Origin: Sporosarcina highlanderae
GTDB lineage: Bacteria > Bacillota > Bacilli > Bacillales_A > Planococcaceae
Assembly (NCBI RefSeq): GCF_030433715.1
Contig: NZ_JAROCC010000004.1
Location: 186,001-250,000 of the forward strand
Direction of reading: 5' to 3'
DNA length: 64,000 nucleotides
The notes under the pieces are model-generated. The model did not search any database. It was given only the letters and a program-made list of their open reading frames with translations, and was not told where the DNA came from. The translations under genes and the position numbers were made by a program. Below are positions 15,655-24,953 of the stretch, one piece after another (position 1 is the stretch's first letter; each line of letters begins with the position of its first letter).

Positions 15655-15709
15655 TTAATTACCTCCTGTCTCCGTTCAATATCCCTTAACGATATACCAA
15701 GACTCCGCA

Positions 15710-16129
15710 CTAATAATCAAATTGCTTCTCTAAAAGCTTTACTATCATTAGCGATTCTTCATATGATAATTGAATACTCTCACCTTGATATTCTAATCGG
15801 TGTTTGAAAACAGCAATAGGTGGTCCAGGAGAATATCCAATATTACTAATGTAAATTAAATAAAGTGGCTTTTCATTATTAATAATAGTAATTACATCAA
15901 CTGTATCTAATTTCAATAATATGGAGGTAATCTGTTCAATGTCGGTATCCGAAAGCCATGCGCTTTCGTTTGCATGAATGTCATACACCTCAACAGTAGA
16001 AATATTCTTAGAATCCATATCTATTTGTGAAAAAATAGTTTTTCGTTCATTCTCATTCGAGAAAACAAAAAACAATGTAGCAGTTAATACAATCGCAATA
16101 ATAAATATGTTGAACTTCCGATTTTTCAA
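15710..16129 (-). CDS. Hypothetical membrane-anchored protein
   Basis: The 139-aa product begins MKNRKFNIFIIAIVLTATLFFVFS, an uncleaved signal anchor or signal peptide, followed by an extracytoplasmic domain with IDMDSKNISTVEVYDIHA and a C-terminal helix. The base composition is as AT-rich as the other genes of this insert. No family is recognised. It is the gene nearest to the intact pheT end. The 280 bases between it and the pheT terminator hold nothing recognisable. Confidence 0.65.
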   Translation of the reverse strand: MKNRKFNIFIIAIVLTATLFFVFSNENERKTIFSQIDMDSKNISTVEVYDIHANESAWLSDTDIEQITSILLKLDTVDVITIINNEKPLYLIYISNIGYSPGPPIAVFKHRLEYQGESIQLSYEESLMIVKLLEKQFDY

Positions 16130-16410
16130 TTTAGCACCCCTATTAAAATTAATGACAACTCTAATCTAAGAGTAAAGGAAAGATAGGAATTTCGCAACAT
16201 GAATTCAGAATATTCATTCTCCTATTTTATTTAACGATTAATGAAATACTAAATACCTGTTTTTTTCTTTATTACAACTACTTTGCGAGTTAAATCAAAA
16301 AGAGTATAAGAAATTTGTCGCCCCGACTCCCTTTGTATTTAAACGATTCTTTATTCACTATATGTAATATGCCAGTGAATTTAATATATTTCGCTATTGT
16401 GTCAATGGAA

Positions 16411-16450
16411 AAGACCGCCATGGAGTCAAGTTCTCTCCAAAAGCGGTCTT
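16411..16450 (-). terminator. Terminator of pheST
   Basis: AAGACCGC (16411-16418) pairs with GCGGTCTT (16443-16450), with an inner GGAG/CTCC hairpin. It lies just after the pheT stop codon at 16467. Confidence 0.85.
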
Positions 16451-16786
16451 ATTTATTTTTATTCGATTAACCACGAAGCTGTGCGTCTGCTTCCACAGTT
16501 AAAGCTTTTAAAACTTTCTCATGCGCTTTAACCACTTCTTCGTCTGTCAATGTCCGTTCAGGATCGAAATAAGTCAACGAGAATGCAAGAGATTTCTTGC
16601 CATTTTCGACATTTTCACCTTCGTAAAGGTCGAAGAGTTTCACGTCTTTCAATAACTTCCCGCCTGCTTGACGGATGATTGTTTCAAGAATACCCGCAGA
16701 AGTTTCGCTTTCAACAACAAGTGCAATATCACGTGAAATTGATGGGAAACGTGGAACAGGTGAATATAAAAGCTCTTCTGTATCAA
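16411..16786. repeat. Divergent direct repeat of the pheT 3' end and terminator, copy 2
   Basis: This is the partner of 13214-13588. It consists of the terminator and last codons of the intact pheT gene. Confidence 0.92.
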
Positions 16787-18878
16787 CAGAAAGGATATGC
16801 TCAAGATTCAATTCCATCACATACGTTTCTTTCAAATCACGTTTCTTCTGTTCAGTCGGATGTATTTGACCAATTAGACCAATACGCTCGCCTTTTAGAA
16901 GAATGTTTGCTGTACGCCCAGGATGCATTCCGGTGATTGAAGCTTTTTCAAATGATAGGCCTTCAGCAAGTCCGAGGCGTTCCATCATTCCTTCAACGAT
17001 ACCCTTCGCGACAAAGAAATCTACTTTTTTCGTTTCACCTTGCCATGCATGATCGACCCATTTCCCAGTCAATACTGCAGCGACATGTTCTACTTCACGC
17101 GGCAATCCATCCTCTTCTTCGCCTAAGAAAACAGAACCTGTTTCATACAAAGCCACCGAATCGATTCGACGTGCGACATTATAGGTCGTAGCTTCCAATA
17201 GATGTGGAATGAGGCTTTGGCGAAGAGTGCTGCGGTCTTCGCTCATCGGCATAAGCAATTGTGTAACCGGTGCCGTTTCCAAAGCATATTCTTGTGCATG
17301 TTCTTTGGAAGTCAATGAATATGTGATTGCCTGATAAAGACCCGCTCCTTCAAGGTACTGACGAACGATCCGTCGTTTAGCTTGGTATGGTGTGAGTCCA
17401 CCCGGAGTAGATTCAGATACAGGAAGTGTTTTCGGAATTTCATCGTATCCATACATACGAGCGATTTCTTCGATGATATCTTCCTTGATCTTCAAGTCCT
17501 GTCTGCGTGTAGGCGCATCGATGACAAGTTGACCGTTTACTGCTTCCGTCGGAATACGAAGACGTTCCAAAATCGCAAGCATATCATCCATAGATATTTT
17601 CATGCCAAGTCGGTTATTGATGTAATCCGGTGAGATTGTAATGCGTTCAGCCGTCTTATCAAGTTCATCAAATGTAACCGAACCTGAAAGGACTTCCCCG
17701 CCTGCAAGTTCTGCCATCAGTTGCGCAGCGCGTTCAGCAGCTTCTTGCACTCGATTCGGGTCAACGCCTTTTTCAAAGCGTGTACTTGCGTCGCTTCGTA
17801 GTCCAACTTCTTTTGATGTCCTTCTCACAGAGGATGGTGCGAAATAAGCTGATTCGATTACAACTGTTGTTGTACCGTCATGTACTTCTGAATTTGCTCC
17901 ACCCATGACTCCAGCAATTGCTACTGGTTCGCTTCCATTCGTGATGACCAAGTTATGCTGATTCAGCTTACGTTCAACGTCGTCCAGTGTCGTGATCATT
18001 TCCCCTTCTTCGGCGTGACGGACGACGATTTCGCCAGTTTCAAGGCGGTCATAGTCGAATGCATGAAGAGGTTGGCCGTATTCCATCAAAACGTAGTTCG
18101 TAATATCGACAACATTATTATGAGGACGGACACCTGCAGCCATCAAGTAATTTTGAAGCCAAAGTGGAGACTCGGCAACTTTAATGTTTTTTACGACTTT
18201 TGCTACATACATCGGATTGTCAGTAGTCGCGTCAACACGGAGCTTCAAAACATCTTCCGCTTTTTCCTCAGACTCTTTATACTCGATCTTCGGCAGTGCG
18301 ATCCCTTGTGATAAAATTGCACCTACCTCATAAGCTACACCTAACATGCTCAAAGCGTCTGAACGGTTAGGTGTCAAATCGAATTCAAGCACAGTATCGT
18401 CAAGTCCAAGCAATGGAAGTGCATTTTCACCAGGAATCGTATCTTGTGGCAATACATAGATGCCTTCAGCGTATGCTTTTGCTACAAGCTTTCCTTCTAT
18501 TCCTAACTCCTGTAAAGAACAAATCATTCCATTCGATTCTTCACCACGGAGTTTTGCTTTTTTAATTTTCATTCCACCAGGTAGAACAGCACCCGGGCGT
18601 GCAACGATTACTTTTTGGCCTTGCGCGACGTTCGGTGCACCACAAATGATTTGTGTTGTTTCCTCACCAACGTCAACTTGGCAAATGTTCAACTTATCAG
18701 CTTCAGGATGTTTTACACATTCTTTCACATAACCGACGACAACATTCGTCATTCCGTGCGACCGGTCGATGATGGAATCGACTTCAATTCCCGAACGTGT
18801 AATTCTTTCTGCAAGATCTTCCGGCTTTATGCCTTTTATATTTACATACTCATTCAACCATTTTGTAGATACTAACAT
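16467..18878 (-). CDS. pheT: Phenylalanine-tRNA ligase, beta subunit
   Basis: The 803-aa product is the full-length beta subunit of the alpha2-beta2 synthetase. The N-terminal OB-fold tRNA-binding domain spans about residues 40-150 (VVGYVKECVKHPEADKLNICQV), the B3/B4 editing domain about 210-390 (YGQPLHAFDYDRLE), the B5 domain about 405-475 and the FDX-ACB domain the last 95 residues. It starts 12 bases after pheS and is co-transcribed under T-box control. The last 100 codons and the terminator are duplicated at 13214-13588, so the 3' end of this gene is the site of a past insertion or recombination. Confidence 0.97.
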   Translation of the reverse strand: MLVSTKWLNEYVNIKGIKPEDLAERITRSGIEVDSIIDRSHGMTNVVVGYVKECVKHPEADKLNICQVDVGEETTQIICGAPNVAQGQKVIVARPGAVLPGGMKIKKAKLRGEESNGMICSLQELGIEGKLVAKAYAEGIYVLPQDTIPGENALPLLGLDDTVLEFDLTPNRSDALSMLGVAYEVGAILSQGIALPKIEYKESEEKAEDVLKLRVDATTDNPMYVAKVVKNIKVAESPLWLQNYLMAAGVRPHNNVVDITNYVLMEYGQPLHAFDYDRLETGEIVVRHAEEGEMITTLDDVERKLNQHNLVITNGSEPVAIAGVMGGANSEVHDGTTTVVIESAYFAPSSVRRTSKEVGLRSDASTRFEKGVDPNRVQEAAERAAQLMAELAGGEVLSGSVTFDELDKTAERITISPDYINNRLGMKISMDDMLAILERLRIPTEAVNGQLVIDAPTRRQDLKIKEDIIEEIARMYGYDEIPKTLPVSESTPGGLTPYQAKRRIVRQYLEGAGLYQAITYSLTSKEHAQEYALETAPVTQLLMPMSEDRSTLRQSLIPHLLEATTYNVARRIDSVALYETGSVFLGEEEDGLPREVEHVAAVLTGKWVDHAWQGETKKVDFFVAKGIVEGMMERLGLAEGLSFEKASITGMHPGRTANILLKGERIGLIGQIHPTEQKKRDLKETYVMELNLEHILSVDTEELLYSPVPRFPSISRDIALVVESETSAGILETIIRQAGGKLLKDVKLFDLYEGENVENGKKSLAFSLTYFDPERTLTDEEVVKAHEKVLKALTVEADAQLRG

Positions 18879-18890
18879 GTCTTTTCCTCC

Positions 18891-19928
18891 TTACGCTTCT
18901 GACCGATGGAATTGTGATATGAAACGAATATCATTCGTATAGAAATGACGGATGTCTTCTACGCCGTATTTCAACATCGCAATCCGCTCTGGCCCCATTC
19001 CGAATGCGAATCCAGTAACGGCTGATGGATCATATCCAGCCATACGCAACACATTGGGATGTACCATTCCAGCACCTAAAATCTCGATCCAGCCAGTTTT
19101 TTTACATACATTACATCCATCTCCGCCACATTTGAAGCAGGAAATATCCATTTCGACAGATGGTTCAGTGAATGGGAAGAAGCTTGGGCGCAAACGGATT
19201 TCACGTTCTGCACCGAACATCTTTTTCGCAAAAAGGTCCAGCGTCCCTTTTAAATCACTCATTTTAATATTTTCGCCTACGACAAGTCCTTCAATTTGCG
19301 TGAATTGGTGGGAATGCGTCGCATCGTCGTTATCTCTACGATACACTTTTCCCGGGCAGATGATTTTGATTGCTTCGCCGCCTTTAGCTTCCATCGTCCG
19401 TGCCTGGACTGGTGATGTGTGAGTACGAAGTAGTACTTCTTCGGAAATGTAGAAGGAATCCTGCATATCGCGTGCAGGGTGCCCTTTTGGCAAGTTAAGC
19501 GCTTCGAAGTTATAGTAATCTTTCTCAACTTCAGGACCTTCTGCAATTTCATAGCCCATGCTGATGAAGAAGTCTTCGATTTCCTCGACGACTCTTGTTA
19601 AAGGGTGGTGATTGCCAGTTTGAATCGGGCGGCCTGGTAATGTGACGTCAATTGCTTCTTTTTCCAATTGCACATTGATTGCCTCTTCTTCGAGCAATGT
19701 CATGCGTGTTTCGAGTGATTCAGTTACTGCTTCACGGACGACGTTTACTAAAGCACCCATTTTAGGACGTTCTTCAGCAGGAAGCTTCCCCATCCCTTTT
19801 AGCAGGTCGGTGATAGGTCCTTTTTTTCCAAGATAAGCGACACGGACGTCGTTTAGTTCCTTGACTGTTGAAGCGTCTTGGATTTTTTTCAACGCTTCTT
19901 CTTTCAATAGCTGTAATTGTTGTTCCAT
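18891..19928 (-). CDS. pheS: Phenylalanine-tRNA ligase, alpha subunit
   Basis: The product (345 aa from the chosen start) is the catalytic class II subunit. It begins with a coiled coil ([17 protein letters not shown]), followed by the class II core with [28 protein letters not shown] near residue 175, [12 protein letters not shown], and motif 3 in [17 protein letters not shown] near the end. The frame is open to 20042, but AAGGAG lies 7 bases before the ATG at 19928 and the T-box leader occupies the upstream region. It forms an operon with pheT. Confidence 0.97.
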   Translation of the reverse strand: MEQQLQLLKEEALKKIQDASTVKELNDVRVAYLGKKGPITDLLKGMGKLPAEERPKMGALVNVVREAVTESLETRMTLLEEEAINVQLEKEAIDVTLPGRPIQTGNHHPLTRVVEEIEDFFISMGYEIAEGPEVEKDYYNFEALNLPKGHPARDMQDSFYISEEVLLRTHTSPVQARTMEAKGGEAIKIICPGKVYRRDNDDATHSHQFTQIEGLVVGENIKMSDLKGTLDLFAKKMFGAEREIRLRPSFFPFTEPSVEMDISCFKCGGDGCNVCKKTGWIEILGAGMVHPNVLRMAGYDPSAVTGFAFGMGPERIAMLKYGVEDIRHFYTNDIRFISQFHRSEA

Positions 19929-19965
19929 TTTCTTTCTCCTTTCGAAATAAAACATAAAATAAAAA

Positions 19966-20221
19966 ATCCCCGCCCCTAAAAAGGGACGAGGACGAGTTCG
20001 CGGTACCACCCTGATTATTATGCAAAGTATATGCATAATCACTTCATTTGGATTAACGGCCCTCTACCGGCACGCCTTTACAGTTAATACTGGTCCAAGC
20101 GGCAGCTCTCGGGGTGAACTTCAACAACATTCGCCTATCTGCACTCTCAGTCTCGGTGCAAATTTCCTGTAGGTTGCAAACTGTCTACTTTTCCCGGTCA
20201 CAGCTTTTGAATTTTATTTAC
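19966..20221 (-). ncRNA. T-box leader of pheST (predicted Phe specifier)
   Basis: On the minus strand the leader carries the T-box sequence GGGTGGTACCGCG (opposite 19999-20012) and a terminator made from CTCGTCCCT and AGGGGCGGGG followed by T6 (about 19966-19992). A GTTCACC stretch further upstream could provide the UUC phenylalanine specifier. It is preceded by a good promoter at 20228-20256. Uncharged tRNA-Phe would stabilise the antiterminator and allow pheST transcription. Confidence 0.92.
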
Positions 20222-20227
20222 AGCATT

Positions 20228-20256
20228 ACTATACCTGATTTTCTTCAATACTTCAA
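20228..20256 (-). promoter_or_regulatory. Predicted promoter of the pheST T-box leader
   Basis: TTGAAG (20251-20256) and TATAGT (20228-20233) on the minus strand are separated by 17 bases and lie just upstream of the T-box leader. Confidence 0.75.
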
Positions 20257-20266
20257 CTTGGCGAAA

Positions 20267-21031
20267 TCATTGTTTGCCATAAGCATATAGCAGGATTCCT
20301 GTAGCGATGGCAACATTCAAAGATTCTGCTTTGCCGTATATTGGGATTTTAACGATCTCGTCAGATTTTGACAAATACTCGGCAGCGACTCCGCTTCCTT
20401 CATTTCCGACGATAAGCGCAAATTCATTCAATGGTCCTACACTATAATGGTCGACAGCATTTTGCAAACCAGTCCCGATAAGTTTAATATTGGCTGATTT
20501 CACTTTTTCTATCCAATCATTGAGCTCTCCTTTAATGATCGGAAGATGGAAATGGGATCCTTGGGCGGATCGAACGGTTTTCGGATTGAATGGATCCGCA
20601 CAACCTTTCCCTAAAATTACTGCATCAATTCCCGCTGCATCAGCAGTCCTTATCATTGTGCCTATGTTGCCGGGATCCTGGACGGCATCGATGAACAAGT
20701 ATTTTTTCCATGAATCTGTTGGAGCTTCCGCATAGTCGGGCTGACGGCAATGGGCAAAGACTCCTTGCGATTGTTCTGTTTCGACTAATTCTTTTGCGAC
20801 TGCCTTCGTAACTTCAATCATTTGAAGGTTATCAGTGTTCCAATTGGCTGGAAGTTCAATATCGTCCCTAACGATCAAATGAAGAACCGTCCCTTCGGAT
20901 TTTAAAGCTTCTTCAACAAGGTGAAATCCTTCCACGATGAATTCTTCCGATTTGTCGCGATCCTTTCTTGAGGTAACAAGTTTTTTCCAATGCTTAACAA
21001 GTGCATTTTGAGTCGATTCTATTCTTTTCAT
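20267..21031 (-). CDS. ysgA: TrmH-family RNA 2'-O-methyltransferase (YsgA-like)
   Basis: The 254-aa product is a SPOUT methyltransferase. Residues 1-95 form the substrate-binding domain (TSRKDRDKSEEFIVEGFHLVEEAL), and the C-terminal knot has the three family motifs: DPGNIGTMIRTADAAG near 117, IVGNEGSGV near 205 and IPIYGKAESLNVAIATGILLY near the end. Such enzymes methylate ribose in rRNA or tRNA with S-adenosylmethionine. The B. subtilis ysgA gene sits next to pheS in the same way. The exact target is unknown from sequence. Confidence 0.9.
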   Translation of the reverse strand: MKRIESTQNALVKHWKKLVTSRKDRDKSEEFIVEGFHLVEEALKSEGTVLHLIVRDDIELPANWNTDNLQMIEVTKAVAKELVETEQSQGVFAHCRQPDYAEAPTDSWKKYLFIDAVQDPGNIGTMIRTADAAGIDAVILGKGCADPFNPKTVRSAQGSHFHLPIIKGELNDWIEKVKSANIKLIGTGLQNAVDHYSVGPLNEFALIVGNEGSGVAAEYLSKSDEIVKIPIYGKAESLNVAIATGILLYAYGKQ

Positions 21032-21123
21032 TTATTTCAATACATCCTTTTTCTTTTCAGTGTAACAAATGTCCGTATAGTTGGCGATCATTGTGTACAA
21101 AATGAATGCAGGAGGATGATATC

Positions 21124-21336
21124 ATGAATTTTCAAATACGCGACGCGATTACTGCAAACATGACGAATAACTCAGCGACAGATATACGCAACGTCGTGGA
21201 AGATGCACTACAGCGTGGAGAAGAGCATTTGCTGCCAGGCCTCGGAGTGTTTTTTGAGAAGTTGTGGGTCAATGCGGATGAGCAGGAGAAGACCAAGATT
21301 ACTGGCGAACTCGCACAGGCATTTTCAAGGGCATGA
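21124..21336 (+). CDS. sspI: Small acid-soluble spore protein SspI
   Basis: The 70-aa product begins MNFQIRDAITANMTNNSA and contains VEDALQRGEEHLLPGLGVFFEKLW, characteristic of the spore-core protein SspI. The gene is made late in the forespore in B. subtilis. An AGGAGG site lies 8 bases before this ATG; an earlier in-frame ATG at 21106 overlaps it and is not used. It lies divergent to ysgA, as in B. subtilis. It shows that the organism forms endospores, or descends from one that did. Confidence 0.95.
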   Translation: MNFQIRDAITANMTNNSATDIRNVVEDALQRGEEHLLPGLGVFFEKLWVNADEQEKTKITGELAQAFSRA

Positions 21337-21347
21337 CTTGTAAGGAT

Positions 21348-21384
21348 AAAGGGCGGAAATCATTTCGATTTCCACCCTTTTTTA
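21348..21384 (+). terminator. Terminator of sspI
   Basis: AAAGGGCGGAAATC (21348-21361) pairs with GATTTCCACCCTTT (21367-21380), followed by T-rich sequence. A repeat array starts 25 bases further on. Confidence 0.88.
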
Positions 21385-21408
21385 ATTTGGTTTCAAAATT
21401 GTGGGTAG

Positions 21409-21490
21409 GGTCCATTGTTTCGCGGTCAAGGTCCATTGTTTTCGACAAGGGTCCATTCTTGCGCTCACGAGGTCCATTCTTTCGAAAATG
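21409..21490. repeat. Four-unit tandem array, core GGTCCATT, period 20-21 bp
   Basis: Units start at 21409, 21430, 21450 and 21471. Each begins GGTCCATTGTT or GGTCCATTCTT and continues with about 10 variable bases containing TCG or GCG. The array fills the gap between the sspI terminator and the end of argF at 21494, again between convergent genes. Confidence 0.9.
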
Positions 21491-21493
21491 GCA

Positions 21494-22477
21494 TTACAAA
21501 ACAGTAGCTAATACGGCTTTCTGTGCATGCAATCGGTTCCCGGCTTGTTGAAAAACATAAGAATTCGGACCATCGATGACAGAAGTGGCAACTTCCTCTT
21601 CACGATGAGCGGGAAGGCAATGCAAAAACATATAATCCTTTTTGGCATGACTAACTAATTTGTCGTTAATCTGAAAATCCTTAAATACTTCAAGTCGGTG
21701 CGCCGCTTCTTCTTCCTGCCCCATGCTGGTCCAAACGTCTGTATAGACAACATCTGAATTTTCGACAGCCTCTACCGGATCATAAGTTTGAATGACCGAA
21801 CCACCATTTGCAGCCGCAATTTTTTGCACCATTGTGAAAAGCTTTTGATTGAACTCAAATCCTTCAGGCGTTGCAACCGCAATATGCATCCCCATGTTCG
21901 CAGCGCCAATGACCAATGAATGCGCCACATTATTGCCGTCTCCAATGTAAGCGAGTCTTTTCCCGACAATGGAGCCTTTCACTTCAATCATTGTCAATAA
22001 ATCCGCAAGAGCCTGGCAAGGATGGAAAAGATCCGTCAATCCATTGATAATCGGAATTGATGAATGCTTCGCCAGTTCCTCCACCGTTTCATGTGAGTTC
22101 GCACGAATCATAACCCCATCCAAGTACTCAGATAATACTTTTCCCGTATCATGGATCGACTCCCCACGGCCAATTTGTAAATCTCTCGCATTCATATACA
22201 TTGCATGCCCGCCAAGCTGTACCATGCCGACTTCAAACGAGATCCTTGTTCTTGTGGAGTGTTTTTCAAAAATCATGCCGAGAGTTTTCCCCGGCAAAAT
22301 GGGGGGCATTTTCCCTGAAAGTGTATCCTTTTTCATGACTAACGCCTTGTGCAATAAATAAGTGATCTCTTCACTTGTATAGTCCAACAACGTCAACATG
22401 TCGCGTCCTTTTAGCTGATCTTCTATATTGTGCCCGATATTCACTGCCGACAAATGCATCTTCACCAAATCGATCAT
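21494..22477 (-). CDS. argF: Ornithine carbamoyltransferase
   Basis: The product (327 aa) joins ornithine and carbamoyl phosphate to give citrulline. The carbamoyl-phosphate loop reads STRTRISFE near residue 75, followed by RANSHETVEEL and FHPCQALADLLT, and the ornithine-loop motif is FLHCLPAHREEEV near 290. GAGG lies a few bases before the second ATG at 22477, which I prefer to the one at 22483. No other arginine gene is nearby, so it may serve biosynthesis as a detached gene or a catabolic role. Its 3' end borders a repeat array and no hairpin terminator is visible. Confidence 0.94.
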   Translation of the reverse strand: MIDLVKMHLSAVNIGHNIEDQLKGRDMLTLLDYTSEEITYLLHKALVMKKDTLSGKMPPILPGKTLGMIFEKHSTRTRISFEVGMVQLGGHAMYMNARDLQIGRGESIHDTGKVLSEYLDGVMIRANSHETVEELAKHSSIPIINGLTDLFHPCQALADLLTMIEVKGSIVGKRLAYIGDGNNVAHSLVIGAANMGMHIAVATPEGFEFNQKLFTMVQKIAAANGGSVIQTYDPVEAVENSDVVYTDVWTSMGQEEEAAHRLEVFKDFQINDKLVSHAKKDYMFLHCLPAHREEEVATSVIDGPNSYVFQQAGNRLHAQKAVLATVL

Positions 22478-22593
22478 CCCCATTCCTCATATATTTGATG
22501 TTAGAAATAGTATATTCATGCATAAATATAAAGTCAAATGAATTATTATAAGCAATTTAGCTCATTTATGAATTTATTATTCCCCGTTGGAAT

Positions 22594-22628
22594 ATAAAAA
22601 ACCGCACCTTTGGCATCAAAGGTACGGT
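22594..22628 (-). terminator. Terminator of the M42 peptidase gene
   Basis: ACCGCACCTTTG (22601-22612) pairs with CAAAGGTACGGT (22617-22628) with one mismatch, followed by T-rich sequence on the minus strand. Confidence 0.85.
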
Positions 22629-22642
22629 CTTTAACTAATCGA

Positions 22643-23731
22643 TTATTCAAATGTAATACGGTGTACTGTATCCTTATCAAGCTTTTTAATGACTTCAACA
22701 ATCAGTTTCACTGCGTTTTCGTAATCGTCTCGATGCAACATAGCTGCATGCGAGTGAATATAACGAGTTGCGATACAGATTGCAAGGGATGGAACTCCAT
22801 TTCCGCTCACGTGAATCGAGCCAGCGTCTGTTCCACCGCCAGGGATTACGTCGAATTGATAAGGGATGCCGTGCTCTTCAGCCGTGTCAACGACGAGATC
22901 ACGTAGTCCTTTATGGGAAACCATTGATGCATCAAAAAGAAGAATTTGAGGACCATCGCCCATTTTACTTGATGCTTCCTTGGCAGTCACTCCTGGTGTA
23001 TCACCAGCTATGCCAACGTCAACTGCAAACGCAATGTCCGGCTTCACTTTTGCAGCAGCTGTTTTCGCGCCGCGCAAGCCGATTTCCTCTTGAACTGCAC
23101 CAACACCGAATACGACATTTGGGTGATTCTCGTTTTTCAACGCTTTCATGACGTCAATTGCAATTGCACATCCGATTCGGTTATCCCATGCTTTCGCAAG
23201 TAAATATTTGTCATTGTTCATAACTGTGAATTCAAAGTAAGGAACGACCATGTCACCAGGCATTACTCCCCATTCCATAGCTTCCTCTCTCGAAGTGGCA
23301 CCGATATCGATGAACATGTCCTTGATATCAACCGGTTTTTTCCTTGCTTCCGGAGAAAGGATATGAGGCGGCTTAGAACCGATTACACCAGTCACTGTAT
23401 CCCCTTTACGCGTTACGATTGTTACGCGCTGCGCAAGCATGACTTGAGACCACCATCCACCAACGGTTTGGAAGGAAAGGAATCCTTTGTCGTCAATCTT
23501 GGAAATCATAAAACCGACTTCATCCAAATGGCCTGTTACCATCACTTTAGGGCCTTCAGCAACACCTGTTTTTTTAGCAATTAAAGAACCAAGTCCATCG
23601 TAATCGATTTCATCCGCAAATGGCTCGATATATTTCTTCATGACTTCGCGAGGTTCGCGTTCATTCCCAGGAATTCCTTTTGCGTCTGTTAAGTCTTTTA
23701 GCATCAATAATGTTTCATCAAGTTTCCCCAT
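22643..23731 (-). CDS. ysdC: M42-family metal-dependent aminopeptidase (YsdC-like)
   Basis: The 362-aa product is a cytosolic M42 peptidase or deblocking aminopeptidase. Metal ligands and catalytic residues are visible in [10 protein letters not shown] near residue 67, AKAWDNRIG near 178, the EEIGLRGA pair of glutamates near 213, AVDVG near 236 and the terminal [11 protein letters not shown] histidine near 325. Such enzymes form dodecameric shells and trim peptides. B. subtilis has three relatives (YsdC, YhfE, YtoP), so the exact orthologue is uncertain. Confidence 0.88.
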   Translation of the reverse strand: MGKLDETLLMLKDLTDAKGIPGNEREPREVMKKYIEPFADEIDYDGLGSLIAKKTGVAEGPKVMVTGHLDEVGFMISKIDDKGFLSFQTVGGWWSQVMLAQRVTIVTRKGDTVTGVIGSKPPHILSPEARKKPVDIKDMFIDIGATSREEAMEWGVMPGDMVVPYFEFTVMNNDKYLLAKAWDNRIGCAIAIDVMKALKNENHPNVVFGVGAVQEEIGLRGAKTAAAKVKPDIAFAVDVGIAGDTPGVTAKEASSKMGDGPQILLFDASMVSHKGLRDLVVDTAEEHGIPYQFDVIPGGGTDAGSIHVSGNGVPSLAICIATRYIHSHAAMLHRDDYENAVKLIVEVIKKLDKDTVHRITFE

Positions 23732-23812
23732 TCATTTCGCCCTCCTAAATAAAAAACCACATTTTCAGTATAAATGAAATAATAGATATTTGAAAGAAGT
23801 TTAAAAAGAAGT

Positions 23813-24796
23813 TTAAAGTAACTCTTTCCGAAGTTCATGCGCACTTTTCGGCGAGAGTAGCCCTGGTGCAACATCATATACTGTTTTAGCTCCGAATTCT
23901 CCATTTTTGTTCATTTTATAAGCCGCACGTGCATACGCGACAAGGACACTCGAAGTGAATTCAGGATTACTATCCAACGTAAGTGAGAATTCCATTACTT
24001 GATTATTCGACTCACCTGTCTTTCCGCTACGGATGACAAAACCGCCATGCGGCATCGCGTCGTGTTCTTCTTTTAATTGCGCCTCGCTTATGAAATTCAC
24101 TGTTGTATCATAATCCGCGAAATAATCGGGCATCGTCACAATCGCCTGTTCAACTTGAGCAGCATCCGCCCCATCTTCAAGAACGACAAAGCATTCCCTT
24201 GTATGTTTTTCACGAGTTGTGAGTTCCGGTAGAGACCCACTTCTCACCTTTTCCACTGCTGCTTCAACAGGAATCGTGTACTGTACAGCCCCTTTAACGC
24301 CTTCAATCCTTCTGACTGCATCTGAATGACCTTGGCTCAGGCCTTTGCCCCAGAATGTGTAGGTTGCACCTAACGGAAGAATTGATTCGCCATAAAGACG
24401 ATTGATGGAAAATAAACCTGGATCCCAACCAACAGAAATGATTGCCGTTTTCCCGCTTGGCTTGGCTGAAGCGTCGACTGCTTCAAAATACTCAGGAATT
24501 TTCGCATGCGTGTCGAAGCTATCAACGGTATTGAATAATTTAGAAAGCGCTGGACCTTGTTCTGGCAAATCATTTTTAGAACCACCGCATAGAATTAAAA
24601 CATCGATGTCATTTACATAGTTTTCAATGTCATCCAATGGGAGAACTGGAGCTCCACTATTCACTTTCAATTCGGCAGGATTTCTTCTTGTAAATACAGC
24701 TGTGAGCTTCATATCACTGTTTTGGGAAATCGCCGATTCTACTCCCTTTCCCAAATTGCCGTATCCAACGATTCCGACCCTTGTTTTCGAATCCAT
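23813..24796 (-). CDS. ddh: meso-Diaminopimelate D-dehydrogenase
   Basis: The product (327 aa) catalyses NADPH-dependent amination of tetrahydrodipicolinate to meso-diaminopimelate in one step, bypassing the longer DAP branch. It has the N-terminal NADP-binding loop RVGIVGYGNLGKGVE, then CGGSKNDLPEQGP, FDTHAKIPEYFE, VGWDPGLFSINRL and the substrate-binding WGKGLSQGHSDAVRRIEGV. I use the ATG at 24796 because AAAGGG lies at a suitable distance; the ATG at 24808 is directly against it. The enzyme is known from Lysinibacillus, Sporosarcina and corynebacteria but not from B. subtilis, which helps place the organism. Confidence 0.93.
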   Translation of the reverse strand: MDSKTRVGIVGYGNLGKGVESAISQNSDMKLTAVFTRRNPAELKVNSGAPVLPLDDIENYVNDIDVLILCGGSKNDLPEQGPALSKLFNTVDSFDTHAKIPEYFEAVDASAKPSGKTAIISVGWDPGLFSINRLYGESILPLGATYTFWGKGLSQGHSDAVRRIEGVKGAVQYTIPVEAAVEKVRSGSLPELTTREKHTRECFVVLEDGADAAQVEQAIVTMPDYFADYDTTVNFISEAQLKEEHDAMPHGGFVIRSGKTGESNNQVMEFSLTLDSNPEFTSSVLVAYARAAYKMNKNGEFGAKTVYDVAPGLLSPKSAHELRKELL

Positions 24797-24953
24797 TATT
24801 AACAACATCCCTTTCGCAAAAGTATTCTTACATTTTAACGTTCCTATCGTTTTTTTGCTAATTTTTCTTATGTCAAAATCTATCCTTTTAACTATTTGAA
24901 GTTAAATGGTACAGTTATAGGGTAGATATATTTAAATGAAATGAGGATATCAC

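Noticed and set aside
13589-16410. Integrative element with site-specific recombinase
   Set aside because: No integrase or recombinase gene is present in the insert, and the junction shows only short microhomology.
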